A DNA stretch of 64,000 nucleotides from Streptomyces sp. NRRL S-31 (GTDB lineage: Bacteria; Actinomycetota; Actinomycetes; Streptomycetales; Streptomycetaceae): the NCBI RefSeq assembly GCF_000718775.1, contig NZ_JOCB01000086.1, positions 6,933 to 70,932 of the forward strand, in the 5' to 3' direction. The notes beneath the pieces were generated by a model. That model saw only the letters and a list, made by a program, of their open reading frames with translations. It did no database searches and was not told the origin of the DNA. Positions 9,385 to 18,459 of the stretch are shown here, piece after piece. Numbering within the stretch: position 1 is the stretch's first letter; each line of letters opens with the position of its first letter. A program made the translations under genes and the position numbers.

Positions 9385-9931
9385 CCGCGTCGAGGCGGGT
9401 GATCTGCCGGGCCACGCTCCTCTCGATGACGGCGGCGAGGTCCTTCGCCCGCTCGGCGCTCCCTGACGTGCGTTCACTCGCGCACAGCATGCGGACCTGG
9501 ACCAGATGGGCCCGCAGACTCTCGGTGAAGAGGCGGTCGAAGCTCTCCCCCGTCACCGTCCTCGCCCTGCGCACCGTGTCGAGCGTGACCATGCCCGGCA
9601 TGTTGTGCCCCTCGTGGGGACGGGTGTCGGGAACACCCGAGTCCTCCAACAGCTCGCGCAGGTCGACGAGTTCGTCCTTCAATCTCCTTCCTGCCTCCTC
9701 GGCCCAGCCGGCCAGGGCCGGGCGACCGGCGCGGGCGGGCACCAAGTCGGTGAGCAGCGAGGCTCGTTCGTCCATGGGGATCATCAACTGGATCCATGCC
9801 GTGTCGGTGTCGTTGAAGGTGGCGGGCGCGGGCCTGCCGGCCGACGGCTGCGGGGTGCAGCCGGCGACCGACAGGCCCAGGAGCAGGGCGGCCGCCGTCC
9901 GCCGGGTCAGAACGTTCCGGCGGAGTTGCAC
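9377..9931 (-). CDS. DUF305-family lipoprotein
   Basis: This is a 184-residue exported protein. The lipobox LSVAGC near residue 25 predicts lipid attachment to the outer face of the membrane. The DUF305 pattern follows: FNDTDTAWIQLMIPMDERA, where the usual paired histidines are not kept, and later HEGHNMPGMVTLD. DUF305 proteins are helical and are often linked to copper or other metal handling. The gene begins inside the 3' end of the DUF1996 gene (25-base overlap), so the two are likely co-translated. Confidence 0.8.
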   Translation of the reverse strand: MQLRRNVLTRRTAAALLLGLSVAGCTPQPSAGRPAPATFNDTDTAWIQLMIPMDERASLLTDLVPARAGRPALAGWAEEAGRRLKDELVDLRELLEDSGVPDTRPHEGHNMPGMVTLDTVRRARTVTGESFDRLFTESLRAHLVQVRMLCASERTSGSAERAKDLAAVIERSVARQITRLDAVT

Positions 9932-11277
9932 TTGGCGCTCTGCACGATGCAGTCCTTCACGCGTTGCCCGAGGGCCGCGGTGTCCCAGGCGTTGAAGAAG
10001 TCACCGTGGATGGACGAGGCCATGCCCGACGCCAGGCTGAACCCGTCGGCGCTCCCGCTGGTCGGGTAGCTGATGACGAACGACACCGAGGGGATGGCGA
10101 CCGGATAGGCGCCGCTGCACTTGCCGTCGTAGGTGAAGGCGACGTGCGACTTGTGGTCCGGGCTGTCGAGGTGCCTGCCGTCCCAGCAGTCCGGGAAGAC
10201 CAGCTGGTACACCAGCTTGGCGGTGGGGGCGCACAGCGGCCAGTTGCCGTCGGCGCTGCGGCCGGTCTCGCCGCCGGGTCCGGCGCACCAGAACTGGTTG
10301 GGCGAGCCGGCCGGGGTGGCCACCTGCAACTTGGCGTCGCCCGCGATCATGCGGAAGCCCTGTGGGAAGGGCACGGTCGCCGTGGGGTCGGGCAGCCGCG
10401 ACCCGTAGTAGACGATCATCCCGTCGGGTTCGACCGCCTTGCCGCGCTCGTAGAGTGTGGGGATCCAGTACGCCGAGAGGTCCTTGGCGGGTGTGCAGGT
10501 CGTGCCCGTGTTGCCCAGCAGGCTCTGGGTGGTGGTGAATGCGTCGGTGCTCCTGTTGCCGAAGAAGCTGTGCATGTGGGACGCGCCGGGCAGGCCCGGA
10601 GCGACGATCGGGTCGTCGGGTTTGGAGTGGCTGTAGGTGCAGGTGGCGTTGAACTCGGGGACGCGCACGGCGTTGGCGGGCACCGGCGCCGGAGTCATCG
10701 CCCGGAACTGGCTCAGCTGGGCCTGCCACTTGGTCTGGTCGACGTCGACCCAGCCCGGCGCGGGCTCGTCGCCGCCGCTGAGGAACGAGAACCAGTCGAT
10801 GTTGACGAAGTCGCCGGGCGTGGTGCTGCGCAGCACCGCGAACACGGTCTGGGCGCCGGTCGGGTGGGTGATGACGTCGGCGCTGCGCGTCGCCCAGGTC
10901 TGCCAGCCCCCGGTGGGGCCGGTCTGGATCACGGCGAGCAGGGGGCCGGTCAGGGAACCGGTGCGCAGTTCGACGGACCCGCTGCCCGTGGCGGCGGCGA
11001 TGCGCGCCGACACCGTCAGGCGGCCGGCGGGCCCGAGGTCGACCTGGTCGAAGCGCATCCAGTCGCCGTCGGCGAGGTAGGCGGCGTTCTGCCCGCCGCC
11101 CGTGTCGGCGGTCGTCTCCAGGGCGACGCCGGACTGCGCCGCGTAGGACGCGGCCGGGACGGTGACGGTGGCGGCCCGCGCTGCGGGGGCGCCGAAGGTG
11201 ATGCCGAGGGCGGCGGCCAGGGCGATCGCCAGGGCACCGACCAGCACGGGATAGAGGTGTAAGGGGTGTCTGCGCAT
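9907..11277 (-). CDS. Secreted CBM6-like plus DUF1996 protein
   Basis: This 456-residue protein has a signal peptide (ending APAARA near residue 35). Residues about 36-165 form a CBM6-like jelly-roll (VPAASYAAQSGVALE, YLADGDWMRFDQVDLG, VNIDWFSF). Residues about 190-445 are DUF1996 (FNATCTYSHSKPDDPIV, SHMHSFFGN, PDCWDGRHLDSPDHKSH). Such proteins are secreted, probably wall- or polysaccharide-associated, in actinomycetes and fungi. It sits downstream of the GH16 glucanase on the same strand, about 100 bases away, which suggests a joint role in beta-glucan use. Confidence 0.88.
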   Translation of the reverse strand: MRRHPLHLYPVLVGALAIALAAALGITFGAPAARAATVTVPAASYAAQSGVALETTADTGGGQNAAYLADGDWMRFDQVDLGPAGRLTVSARIAAATGSGSVELRTGSLTGPLLAVIQTGPTGGWQTWATRSADVITHPTGAQTVFAVLRSTTPGDFVNIDWFSFLSGGDEPAPGWVDVDQTKWQAQLSQFRAMTPAPVPANAVRVPEFNATCTYSHSKPDDPIVAPGLPGASHMHSFFGNRSTDAFTTTQSLLGNTGTTCTPAKDLSAYWIPTLYERGKAVEPDGMIVYYGSRLPDPTATVPFPQGFRMIAGDAKLQVATPAGSPNQFWCAGPGGETGRSADGNWPLCAPTAKLVYQLVFPDCWDGRHLDSPDHKSHVAFTYDGKCSGAYPVAIPSVSFVISYPTSGSADGFSLASGMASSIHGDFFNAWDTAALGQRVKDCIVQSAKCNSAGTF

Positions 11278-11379
11278 GTCACTTCCTCATCGGAGGGGGT
11301 GGGGCGTGGTGCGGCTGCGGTCCGGCCCGGGGACCGAGGTGTCCGGGCCGGACCGGACAAGGGGCCGGTGCCGGCTGCG

Positions 11380-13110
11380 CTACTGGTACACGCGCACGTA
11401 GTCGACGAGCATCCGGGACGGGAACGGTGTCGACGCGTCGGTCGGGCCGGGCCAGTCGCCGCCGACCGCGAGGTTGAGGATCATGTAGTGCGGGTGGTCG
11501 AAGATCCAGGGTCCGCGCGTGCGCTCCACCTGGTCCTTGTCCAGGGTGAACACGGTGCGCCCGTCGAGGCTGAAGACGATGCCCTTGCCGTTCCAGTCGG
11601 CGGCCCAGGTGTGGAAGTCGTCCGAGAAGTCGGCGCCCGAGGGCAGCCCGTACGGCGAGCCGATCCCGTTGCCACCGTTGTAGGCAGGGGCGTGCACGGT
11701 CGAGTAGGCCGTCCGCACGTCCTTGCCGAGGACCTCCATGATGTCGACCTCACCGTTGTACGGCCACGGACGGCCGGTGAGGAAGTCGGCGCCCATCATC
11801 CAGAAGGCGGGCCACAGCCCGTTGCCCTTGGGCACCTTGATGCGGGCCTCGACGCGTCCGTAGGTGAACTGGAAGGTGGCGCCGGTGTTCATGCGGGCCG
11901 AGGTGTACTGGCAGGTGGTGCTGCCGGTCAGCGGGTCGGGCGGGCAGGCCCGGCCGGGGCTGGCCTCCTTGCGCGCCTCCATGACGAGGTGGCCGTCGCC
12001 GTCCAGCGCGGCGTTCTGCTGGTCGGTGTAGTACTGCAGCTCGCCGTTCTGGCCGGTGCCGGGGTCGGCGCGCCACTTCGCCGGGTCGGGCTTGCTGCCG
12101 GCGGCCCCGTCGAAGCCGTCGCTCCACACCAGCCGCGGCGGCTGCGCCGGGTCCGGCGGCAGCGGCGGCGCCGGGACGGGGGCGCCTCCGGTGCCGTACA
12201 CCTGGAACTCCCAGAGGGAGTAACCGTAAGGGGTGGCGCGTTCGGTGCCGTACATGCGGACGTAGCGTCCCGTGCCCGAGACGGCCAGGGTCTGTTTGAA
12301 GCCGGTGCCTGACGTGGTCGAGTAGATCGGCGTCCAGTCGGTGCCGTTGGGCGAGACCTGGATCTGGAAGGACTTGGCGTAGGCGGGGTCCCACTGCAGG
12401 ACGACCCTGGTGAGCTGCGCGGTCGCGCCCAGGTCGACGGAGATCCAGCCGGGGTCGGTCCAGCCGGTGGTGGAGCTGGTCGCCCACCGGGAGGCCGGGT
12501 CGCGGTCGAAGGCCCGGGCCGGGGTGCACTCCCAGCAGTTGCCGTCGCTCTGTGACGAGGAGGCCGCGCCGGTCTTCCCGTACGACAGCAGGGTGTCCCC
12601 GCCACTGCCGCCGGGGTCGCCGCCGGTGCCGGCCGTGCCGTACACCTGGAGCTCCCAGAGGGAGAAGCCGTATTGAGTGCCGCGCTGGGTGCCGTACATG
12701 CGGACGTAGCGGCCGGTGGCCGAGAGGGTCAGGTTCTGGGTGCCGCCGGTGCCGTCCGCCGTCTCGTGGACGGTGGACCAGGTCTCGGCGTCGTCCGACA
12801 CCTCGATGCGGAAGGCCCTGCCGTAGGCGGCCTCCCACTGGAGAGTGACACGGCTGATCCGGGCCGGGGCCCCGAGGTCGACCCTGATCCACTGCGGGTC
12901 GGAGAAGGCGCTGGACCAGCGCGTCGCCGGGTTGCCGTCGACGGCTCCCGGCGCGGTGAACGGGTCCTCGGTGCTCGACGCGACGACGGGCCGGCCCTGG
13001 GACAGCAGGGTTTCGGCGGCGTGGGCGCGGGACGCGGGCAGGCTGACGAGGGTGAGCAGGACGGCCGCGACCAGGGCGGGTATGCCTAAGCGGCGGAGCA
13101 GGGGATGCAC
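11380..13110 (-). CDS. Secreted GH16 beta-glucanase with two F5/8C carbohydrate-binding domains
   Basis: This 576-residue enzyme has a signal peptide (first 31 residues). Two discoidin/F5-8C modules follow (about 33-160 and 175-310, each ending LWE(L/F)QVYG). A Pro-rich linker then leads to a GH16 domain (about 325-576). The GH16 catalytic motif E-V-D-I-M-E lies near residues 452-457, with a nucleophile Glu, an assisting Asp and an acid/base Glu. It should cut beta-1,3- or mixed beta-glucan outside the cell. A CebR-type palindrome lies 29 bases before the start and a LacI regulator is divergent. Confidence 0.93.
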   Translation of the reverse strand: MHPLLRRLGIPALVAAVLLTLVSLPASRAHAAETLLSQGRPVVASSTEDPFTAPGAVDGNPATRWSSAFSDPQWIRVDLGAPARISRVTLQWEAAYGRAFRIEVSDDAETWSTVHETADGTGGTQNLTLSATGRYVRMYGTQRGTQYGFSLWELQVYGTAGTGGDPGGSGGDTLLSYGKTGAASSSQSDGNCWECTPARAFDRDPASRWATSSTTGWTDPGWISVDLGATAQLTRVVLQWDPAYAKSFQIQVSPNGTDWTPIYSTTSGTGFKQTLAVSGTGRYVRMYGTERATPYGYSLWEFQVYGTGGAPVPAPPLPPDPAQPPRLVWSDGFDGAAGSKPDPAKWRADPGTGQNGELQYYTDQQNAALDGDGHLVMEARKEASPGRACPPDPLTGSTTCQYTSARMNTGATFQFTYGRVEARIKVPKGNGLWPAFWMMGADFLTGRPWPYNGEVDIMEVLGKDVRTAYSTVHAPAYNGGNGIGSPYGLPSGADFSDDFHTWAADWNGKGIVFSLDGRTVFTLDKDQVERTRGPWIFDHPHYMILNLAVGGDWPGPTDASTPFPSRMLVDYVRVYQ

Positions 13111-13138
13111 GGGCGACTCCTCAGTGGGGGGAAGGGTG

Positions 13139-13152
13139 AGGGAGCGCTCCCT
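13139..13152. promoter_or_regulatory. CebR-like operator palindrome
   Basis: AGGGAGCGCTCCCT is a perfect 14-bp palindrome whose core equals the GGGAGCGCTCCC core of the known CebR cellobiose-repressor box. It lies 29 bases before the GH16 start, where a repressor would block transcription. The adjacent LacI-family protein or a distant CebR could bind it. Confidence 0.75.
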
Positions 13153-13235
13153 GATGGGTGAGAATGGGCCGGTGTCGGTGGCCTGTCAAGGCTGTCGGCG
13201 ACAGGCCCGTGACATCCCCGACGCACGTGCTGCGT

Positions 13236-13255
13236 CTCAGGGAACGGTTCCTGAG
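13236..13255. promoter_or_regulatory. Second dyad, probable LacI-family operator
   Basis: CTCAGGGAACGGTTCCTGAG is a 20-bp near-palindrome (eight Watson-Crick pairs of ten, one wobble). It has the AACGGTT-type centre usual for LacI-family sites and lies between the glucanase and regulator genes. It differs from the CebR-like site, so it may serve autoregulation. Confidence 0.55.
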
Positions 13256-13428
13256 ATCCACTGCGGCGGGGCGCGCGACGCCGGCCGACCGGCGCCGGAG
13301 ACCGGCCAGTCGAGGCGACCGTCAACCAGGTGCACGGGAGGCGTCGTTGACAGGCGGATCGGGCCGTGGTCATCCTGGGGGAAAACGCTCCCTGGACTCG
13401 ACGACCGGGCACCGGTGATCGGAAGGCG

Positions 13429-14421
13429 ATGAAACGACCCACGCTCGCGGTGGTCGCCGCCCGGGCCGGCGTGTCCAAGTCGAGCGTCTCCCGGGTCGTC
13501 AACGGGGAGACCACCGTCGCGCCGGAGATCCGGGACGTCGTCATGCGGGCGGTGCGGGAACTCGGCTACGTGCCGAACGCCGCCGCCCGCAACCTGGTCA
13601 CCCGCCGCACGGACGCCGTGGCCGTGGTCGTGTCCGACCCGCCCAAGGGCGTGGTGTCCGACGACCCGCTGTTCTCCACCGTGGTGCGCACCGTCAGCCG
13701 GGAGTTGGAGGCCGTCGGCAGACGCGTGGTGCTGATCCTCGCCGAGTCCGACGAGAGCCGGGCCCGGGTGGAGCGCTACGTGGCGGGGGGTCACGTGGAC
13801 GGCGTGATGCTCGTGGCGCTGCACGGCGCCGATCCCCTGCCGGCCGCGCTCGCCCGCATGGGCCTGCCCGTCGCGTCCTTCAACCGCACCGCCGCGACGG
13901 ACGTCCCGTACGTGGCGCTGGACAACGCGGGCGGTGCGGAGCTGGCCGTACGGCACCTGCTGGAGCGGGGCAGACGCCGGATCGCGACGATCACCGGGCC
14001 GCTGGACCTGTACGAGTCCCGCGAACGGCTCGAGGGGTACCGCGCGCCCTTGCGGGACACCGGCCGCCGCTCGATCGTTGCGCTGGGCGAGTTCACGCGC
14101 GAGTCGGGCGCGGAGGCCATGCGGCAGCTCCTGGAGGACGACCCGGACGTCGACGCGGTGTTCGCGGCCAACGACCTCATGGCCATCGGGGCGCTGCGCA
14201 CCCTGCACCAGGCGGGCCGCCGGGTCCCCGACGACGTGGCCGTGGTCGGGTTCGACGACATCGAGGCCGCCGCCTACACCACTCCCGCGCTGACCTCGGT
14301 GCGCAGTTCCATGGCCGACCAGGCCACCGCGACGGTGCGCCTGCTGCTGGCGCTCATCGAGGGCGGCCCCAGGAAGCCGGTGATCATGCCGAACGAACTC
14401 GTGGTCCGCGAGTCCAGCTGA
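13429..14421 (+). CDS. LacI-family transcriptional regulator
   Basis: This is a 330-residue repressor. The N-terminal HTH reads LAVVAARAGVSKSSVSRVVN, followed by the hinge helix with ELGYVPNAAARNLV. A periplasmic-binding-like sugar-sensing domain follows, including DAVFAANDLMAIGAL and VVGFDDIEAAAYTTPALTSV. The ATG giving MKRPT is preferred over an earlier in-frame GTG because LacI proteins begin two to five residues before the HTH; GGAAGG lies just upstream. Divergent from the GH16 gene, it probably represses that gene in the absence of a glucan oligosaccharide. Confidence 0.92.
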   Translation: MKRPTLAVVAARAGVSKSSVSRVVNGETTVAPEIRDVVMRAVRELGYVPNAAARNLVTRRTDAVAVVVSDPPKGVVSDDPLFSTVVRTVSRELEAVGRRVVLILAESDESRARVERYVAGGHVDGVMLVALHGADPLPAALARMGLPVASFNRTAATDVPYVALDNAGGAELAVRHLLERGRRRIATITGPLDLYESRERLEGYRAPLRDTGRRSIVALGEFTRESGAEAMRQLLEDDPDVDAVFAANDLMAIGALRTLHQAGRRVPDDVAVVGFDDIEAAAYTTPALTSVRSSMADQATATVRLLLALIEGGPRKPVIMPNELVVRESS

Positions 14422-14882
14422 ACCGCGGCCGACCCCGGCAGCACCTCTCCATGGGGCCGGTATGGCTGTTCGCCACGGCCCCGAACACGAGGGAGGCTGC
14501 CTTCCACGACCGCGCCCGCCGCCTGTCGAACGTGGGCTACCGGATGACCGTGACGACGACGACCCTGCACCGGCTCACCCACCCGCTTTCCCCTGCCCAG
14601 TGCCGGCCGGCCGGACCATGTCGCGGAGTTGGTCGGTGGCGGCGGCCGGGTCGGCACCGGACTCCAGCCGCACCGCGTCCAGGATCGCGGTCCAGGACGT
14701 CTGCCTGGCCTCCAGCACGGCGACGAGCAGTACGGCCGGCCGGGGGTCGTCCGGCGCTCGGCGTCGCCGTGGCCGAATGGCAGAACGACGGGTCCGGGGA
14801 GGTCCGAAGGTCCGGCCGCACCCTACCTGGTCTTACTGAACGCTGAACGCGTCATGGGGCGGAGGCGTTGGAGGGGGAGCGG
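14422..14882. other. Intergenic, possible small gene remnant
   Basis: No intact gene is seen. On the minus strand (about 14592-14745) a frame reads PAVLLVAVLEARQTSWTAI and then LDAVRLESGADP, which has a helical, protein-like pattern but no start or family. It may be the tail of a lost gene. Confidence 0.35.
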
Positions 14883-15440
14883 TCAGCGCTGTTTCAGTTG
14901 CTTGGCCACGGTATCCAGTAGCTCATCGGAGAGCGAGGGATCTGCGACAGCTCTCGCGAGGAGTGTGGCACCGACAAGAGCGCTGAGGGTGAGCAACGCT
15001 TCGGCGCGCGCTTCCTCGGAGTCCTTGCCGCCGAAGCGGTCGAGGTAGCCGCGGACCCTCTTCTCGTACGCTTCTTTCAGGGCCGGGTCGCCCCGCCCGG
15101 CGGCACTGCCGAGTGTGACGAGGGCGCAGCCTGTGGCCGGGTTGTCGCGGTGTTCTTTCGCGAGGTAAGCGTCGATGATGCCGGCGCGCTGTTCCTGTCC
15201 GCTCTTCTCGGCGAGCTGCTCGACCGTCGTGGAGACCTCGGTCAGGGCGGCGGTCGCGGCCTGCGCGATCAGGTCGTCACGGGATGCGAAGTGCTTGTAG
15301 AAGCCTCCATGCGTCAGCCCCGCTTCTCGCATGATCTCGGCGACACCGGGGCCGGACATGCCGTCCTGCCGGATCTTGCGAGCCGCGATACGCAGCACCC
15401 TCTCGCGGCTCGCCGCCTTCTCCGCCTGCGAGTGCCCCAT
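14883..15440 (-). CDS. TetR-family regulator
   Basis: This is a 185-residue repressor. The N-terminal HTH is VAEIMREAGLTHGGFYKHFASRDDL (residues about 33-57), followed by an all-helical ligand domain with ATGCALVTLGSAAGRGD, as in the AcrR/LfrR-like TetR_C group that often controls efflux or electrophile-response genes. It is divergent from the enoyl-CoA hydratase gene, 356 bases away. A perfect dyad 62-76 bases before its start is a good autoregulatory site. Confidence 0.9.
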   Translation of the reverse strand: MGHSQAEKAASRERVLRIAARKIRQDGMSGPGVAEIMREAGLTHGGFYKHFASRDDLIAQAATAALTEVSTTVEQLAEKSGQEQRAGIIDAYLAKEHRDNPATGCALVTLGSAAGRGDPALKEAYEKRVRGYLDRFGGKDSEEARAEALLTLSALVGATLLARAVADPSLSDELLDTVAKQLKQR

Positions 15441-15484
15441 GTCGGCCTCCCTTCGAGGAGGGCGGACGCCGCTCCTGCGTCAAG

Positions 15485-15516
15485 ATGATTTCCATCATAC
15501 CGTTGACAGCGTCAAC
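15485..15516. promoter_or_regulatory. Dyad operators upstream of TetR gene
   Basis: GTTGAC-AGC-GTCAAC (15502-15516) is a perfect 6+3+6 palindrome. Next to it ATGAT-TTCC-ATCAT (15485-15498) forms a second small dyad. Both are placed as expected for a TetR operator, and TTGACA may double as a -35 box. A regulator-operator pairing is inferred. Confidence 0.55.
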
Positions 15517-15796
15517 CACTCCGGGCTGCTCGCACCGACCCGGTGACGGCTCGCGTCGCCGGGCCTCCCCGGCACCCAGCCCACCTCGGGCGGTGAATCG
15601 TCGGATGCGCGCCGGCCGGCAGGCAGGATCGCGCCATCCAACGCCCGATTTCTGGATGATACTTATCCTCCACCAAGATGATGCGTAACATCCTGACTGC
15701 CTGACGGCAGCGTCCAGATCGCCGGCTACGGCGCGCGGGTCTTACGGACTCGCCTGCACGAAGATTCGGCACAACTCCGGTGACAGGAGAACAGCG
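15517..15796. other. Intergenic promoter region
   Basis: No gene is seen. The stretch carries locally AT-rich words (GGATGATACTTATCC at about 15652) before the hydratase gene, and a GACAGGAGA ribosome-binding site. Confidence 0.45.
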
Positions 15797-16642
15797 ATGA
15801 GCGACAGCCCGACCCATTCGACGACAGCCGTGCACACCGTCGAGGAATCGCCCGCCTACTGGCGGGTCGTTTTCGACAACCCACCCATCAACGTGGTCGA
15901 CAGCACCGTGCTCGAAGGCCTGCAGAACCTCCTCGACCGGATGGACAAGAGCCCCGACCTCCGCGTCGTCGTCTTCGAAAGCGCGAACCCGGAGTTCTTC
16001 CTCGCCCACTACGACATGTCCGGCGAGAGCCACAGCATCGCCCGGACGGCCGGCCGGTTCGGCCTGGCCCACCCCATGGACCCGCTCGTCCGCCTCACCC
16101 GGCACCCCGTCGCAAGCATCGCGAAGATCCGCGGCCGCGCCCGCGGGCTGGGCAGCGAGATCGTTCTGGCCTGTGACATGCGCTTCGCATCCCGCGAGAA
16201 AGCCATCCTCGCGCAGCCCGAGGTCGGCGTGGGACTGAACCCGGGAGCCGGCGGCACCGAGCGTCTTCCACTGCTGACCGGCCGCGGCCGCGCTCTGGAG
16301 ATCATCCTCGGCGCCGACGACTTCGACGCAGATACCGCAGAACGGTACGGCTGGGTCAACCGGTCCCTCCCGGACGGCGAACTCGACGGCTTCGTCGATG
16401 CGCTCGCACGACGCATCGCCACATTCGACCGTCGCCCGATCGAGGCGGTGAAGAACCTCGTCAACCAGGTCACCCTGCCGTCCGTCGACCGACTCGTCGA
16501 CGGTCAGACCACCTTCGCGACCGCCCTTCGCTGGCCGGAAACCGAACAGCGGGTCACCGCCCTGTTCAAGCGCGGGATGCAGCAGGAGGGGGACCTCGAA
16601 AACCGCCTGGGCGCCCACCTGCCCCACCTGCTCGACGACTGA
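15797..16642 (+). CDS. Enoyl-CoA hydratase/isomerase family protein
   Basis: This is a crotonase-fold protein of 281 residues. The fold signature is seen at IAKIRGRARGLGSEIVLACD, followed by FASREKAILAQPEVGVGLNPGAGGTERL. Crotonase oxyanion-hole backbone positions are kept, and Glu of QPEVG matches one catalytic acid position. ACAGGAGA precedes the ATG. It may act on an acyl-CoA or other thioester, but the Ser/His-rich NPEFFLAHYDM loop differs from classical FadB. The divergent TetR gene is the likely regulator. Confidence 0.85.
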   Translation: MSDSPTHSTTAVHTVEESPAYWRVVFDNPPINVVDSTVLEGLQNLLDRMDKSPDLRVVVFESANPEFFLAHYDMSGESHSIARTAGRFGLAHPMDPLVRLTRHPVASIAKIRGRARGLGSEIVLACDMRFASREKAILAQPEVGVGLNPGAGGTERLPLLTGRGRALEIILGADDFDADTAERYGWVNRSLPDGELDGFVDALARRIATFDRRPIEAVKNLVNQVTLPSVDRLVDGQTTFATALRWPETEQRVTALFKRGMQQEGDLENRLGAHLPHLLDD

Positions 16643-16833
16643 GCGCCTCGCGGGCCGCAGTGCGGCGGGGCACAGGCCCCCTGGCTGGTTGCTGTGCCGC
16701 CGCACTGCGTACCCGCGCGCCCGCCCCGACTTCGCCCTCCCGACCGGCCTCAGCGAAGTGTGCGCTGGTTGACGGTGGTGGCGTATGCCGGCCCCTCGCA
16801 GAAGGGCGGATTCGCAGCTGGGACCATGAGCGG

Positions 16834-17637
16834 ATGTCCGAGGAACCGAACCCGATGTCCGGCCTGTGGCCGCTCGTACCGCCTGGGGCCACCGACTGGC
16901 TGCTGGAACTGTGTGGCGACGGCCTCACCGGGTTCATGCCTCCTGCGATGCCTGACGCGGTGTGGGTGCTCAACGCCATGTACGAGCACGAACAGGGGCC
17001 AGGCGAAATGTCGTACGACGAGTACCACCAGGCACGCGTTGCCGACGGGAGTAGCCGGCCCCACATCGTCGGAGGCCTCGACCTCGACGCCGTGGGCATC
17101 GCCACGGGGGGAGGTCTGGGCCGTGCCCGGCACCCCGGCCCCGGCTGGCGGCGGCTGCGATGGACCGAGCTCGCCCGGCGGACCGGCGACCCGATGGTGC
17201 CCGACGGGCTGATGCCCTCCTACCGCTGCTTCCCCTCAGCCAAAAAGGAGGGCAGTTGGCCACTGGGCATGATCCCGCCGACCGAAGGAAGCCTGGACCG
17301 GGAGACCTGGAATCGGCTGATCGCCACCCTCACCCGGTACAGCCCCGCAGGCGCGGATACCCGCTGCCTTGCCTACTACAACCCGCTGACGCTTGGAGCC
17401 ACTGACCTCGACAACCTCCACGTGCGTGCGGGCCGGCTCGGCGACGCCGAGATGCTGTACGACCTGTCCGAAGCAGACTTCAGCCCGTCCAATCTCTGGG
17501 CCGATGACCGCTCCTGGGTCCTCTGCACCGACTACGACCTGTGGGCCACCAAGGTTGTCGGTTCACCAGCCCTCATCAGCGCATTGCTGGACGACTCCGA
17601 AATCGAGGCGCTGCGCCTGCCTTGGGCACACGTCTGA
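16834..17637 (+). CDS. Conserved hypothetical protein
   Basis: This is a soluble protein of about 267 residues with no signal peptide or membrane segment. It has many Trp and Asp residues and a C-terminal segment SWVLCTDYDLWATKVVGSPA that looks like the recurring tail of small Streptomyces immunity-like hypotheticals. No catalytic motif is seen. The ATG giving MSEEPNPMSG is preferred; the 58 residues upstream in frame look non-coding. Function unknown. Confidence 0.6.
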   Translation: MSEEPNPMSGLWPLVPPGATDWLLELCGDGLTGFMPPAMPDAVWVLNAMYEHEQGPGEMSYDEYHQARVADGSSRPHIVGGLDLDAVGIATGGGLGRARHPGPGWRRLRWTELARRTGDPMVPDGLMPSYRCFPSAKKEGSWPLGMIPPTEGSLDRETWNRLIATLTRYSPAGADTRCLAYYNPLTLGATDLDNLHVRAGRLGDAEMLYDLSEADFSPSNLWADDRSWVLCTDYDLWATKVVGSPALISALLDDSEIEALRLPWAHV

Positions 17638-17959
17638 AAGCCGCCTCCTACGAACTGGGGCGGCCGGTAGGGGATGGGCACCCCCGCCCGCGGCGCCGGG
17701 CGCACCGGGGTGCCTCCCCCTGGCTTTGTCCAGGACTTTCGGCAGCGGTTGTCCAGCACTTCGGGAGGCGCCCTGACGCTGTCGTGTTTGATGTGGCCCT
17801 TGCGCTGAGCCGGGATCGCCGGGGGTGTCCCGGCCGCCGTCGAGCGGACGGCAGAGGGCGAGGAGCCGGCGGTGCACGGCCGGGACGCGGTGGCACGCAG
17901 GGCGTACCCCTGGCCGCGCCGCACGACCACCCCTGGTCGAGTGCGGCCCGCTCAGCGGG
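17638..17959. other. No recognisable gene
   Basis: No family pattern or start is seen. The GC-rich stretch may contain a decayed coding frame on the minus strand. Confidence 0.4.
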
Positions 17960-18253
17960 CTACAGTTCGGCGGCGCGGACGAAGCCGGCGACCTTGCCGG
18001 GCAGGTCGAGGACGACCAGCAACTCCAGGTCCGGGGCGTCTTCCTGAGCGGCGGTGTGGTCGGGCATGAGGTCGGCGACGGCCGTGCGGATCGCGCCGCG
18101 GCTGACGCCGTGGTCGCGCGCAAGGGCGGCGATGGAGCGGCCCTCCAGGTACGCGGCGCCTACGTCGGCGGTCCTGTCGGCCGGGACGGCGGGGCGGGTT
18201 CTCCGACAGGCGCAAGCCGGCGGGCAGGCAGCATGAGGGACGTCGGGGATCAC
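17960..18253 (-). CDS. Small helix-turn-helix protein, possibly a remnant
   Basis: This is a 97-residue frame from a GTG start. The central segment YLEGRSIAALARDHGVSRG resembles the HTH of resolvases and small phage-type regulators. A Cys-rich N-terminus and a hydrophobic LELLVVLDLPGKVAGF tail surround it. It could be a complete small regulator or the tail of a recombinase. No RBS is convincing. Confidence 0.45.
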   Translation of the reverse strand: MIPDVPHAACPPACACRRTRPAVPADRTADVGAAYLEGRSIAALARDHGVSRGAIRTAVADLMPDHTAAQEDAPDLELLVVLDLPGKVAGFVRAAEL

Positions 18254-18459
18254 TGTGGAGCCGGACCGCTGAGCGGCCGCCGCCGTGGAGCACTGGCCCT
18301 CGCCGACGGCCCCAGGTCTGCGCCTACCGGGGGAGCTGCCGCTGACCGCGGCGATTTGCCGCGCTGTTCCTGCCGCCGCGGTCGGGGAACCCCCGCGTTT
18401 CTTCCGGCGCCGACACCGGTGACTTCGAGTTGATCTCGGCGGTGCTCCATACTGGCGGT

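Noticed and set aside
9964..11262. 432-codon plus-strand frame opposite the DUF1996 gene
   Set aside because: No family pattern; the minus strand encodes CBM6-like and DUF1996 domains with a signal peptide.
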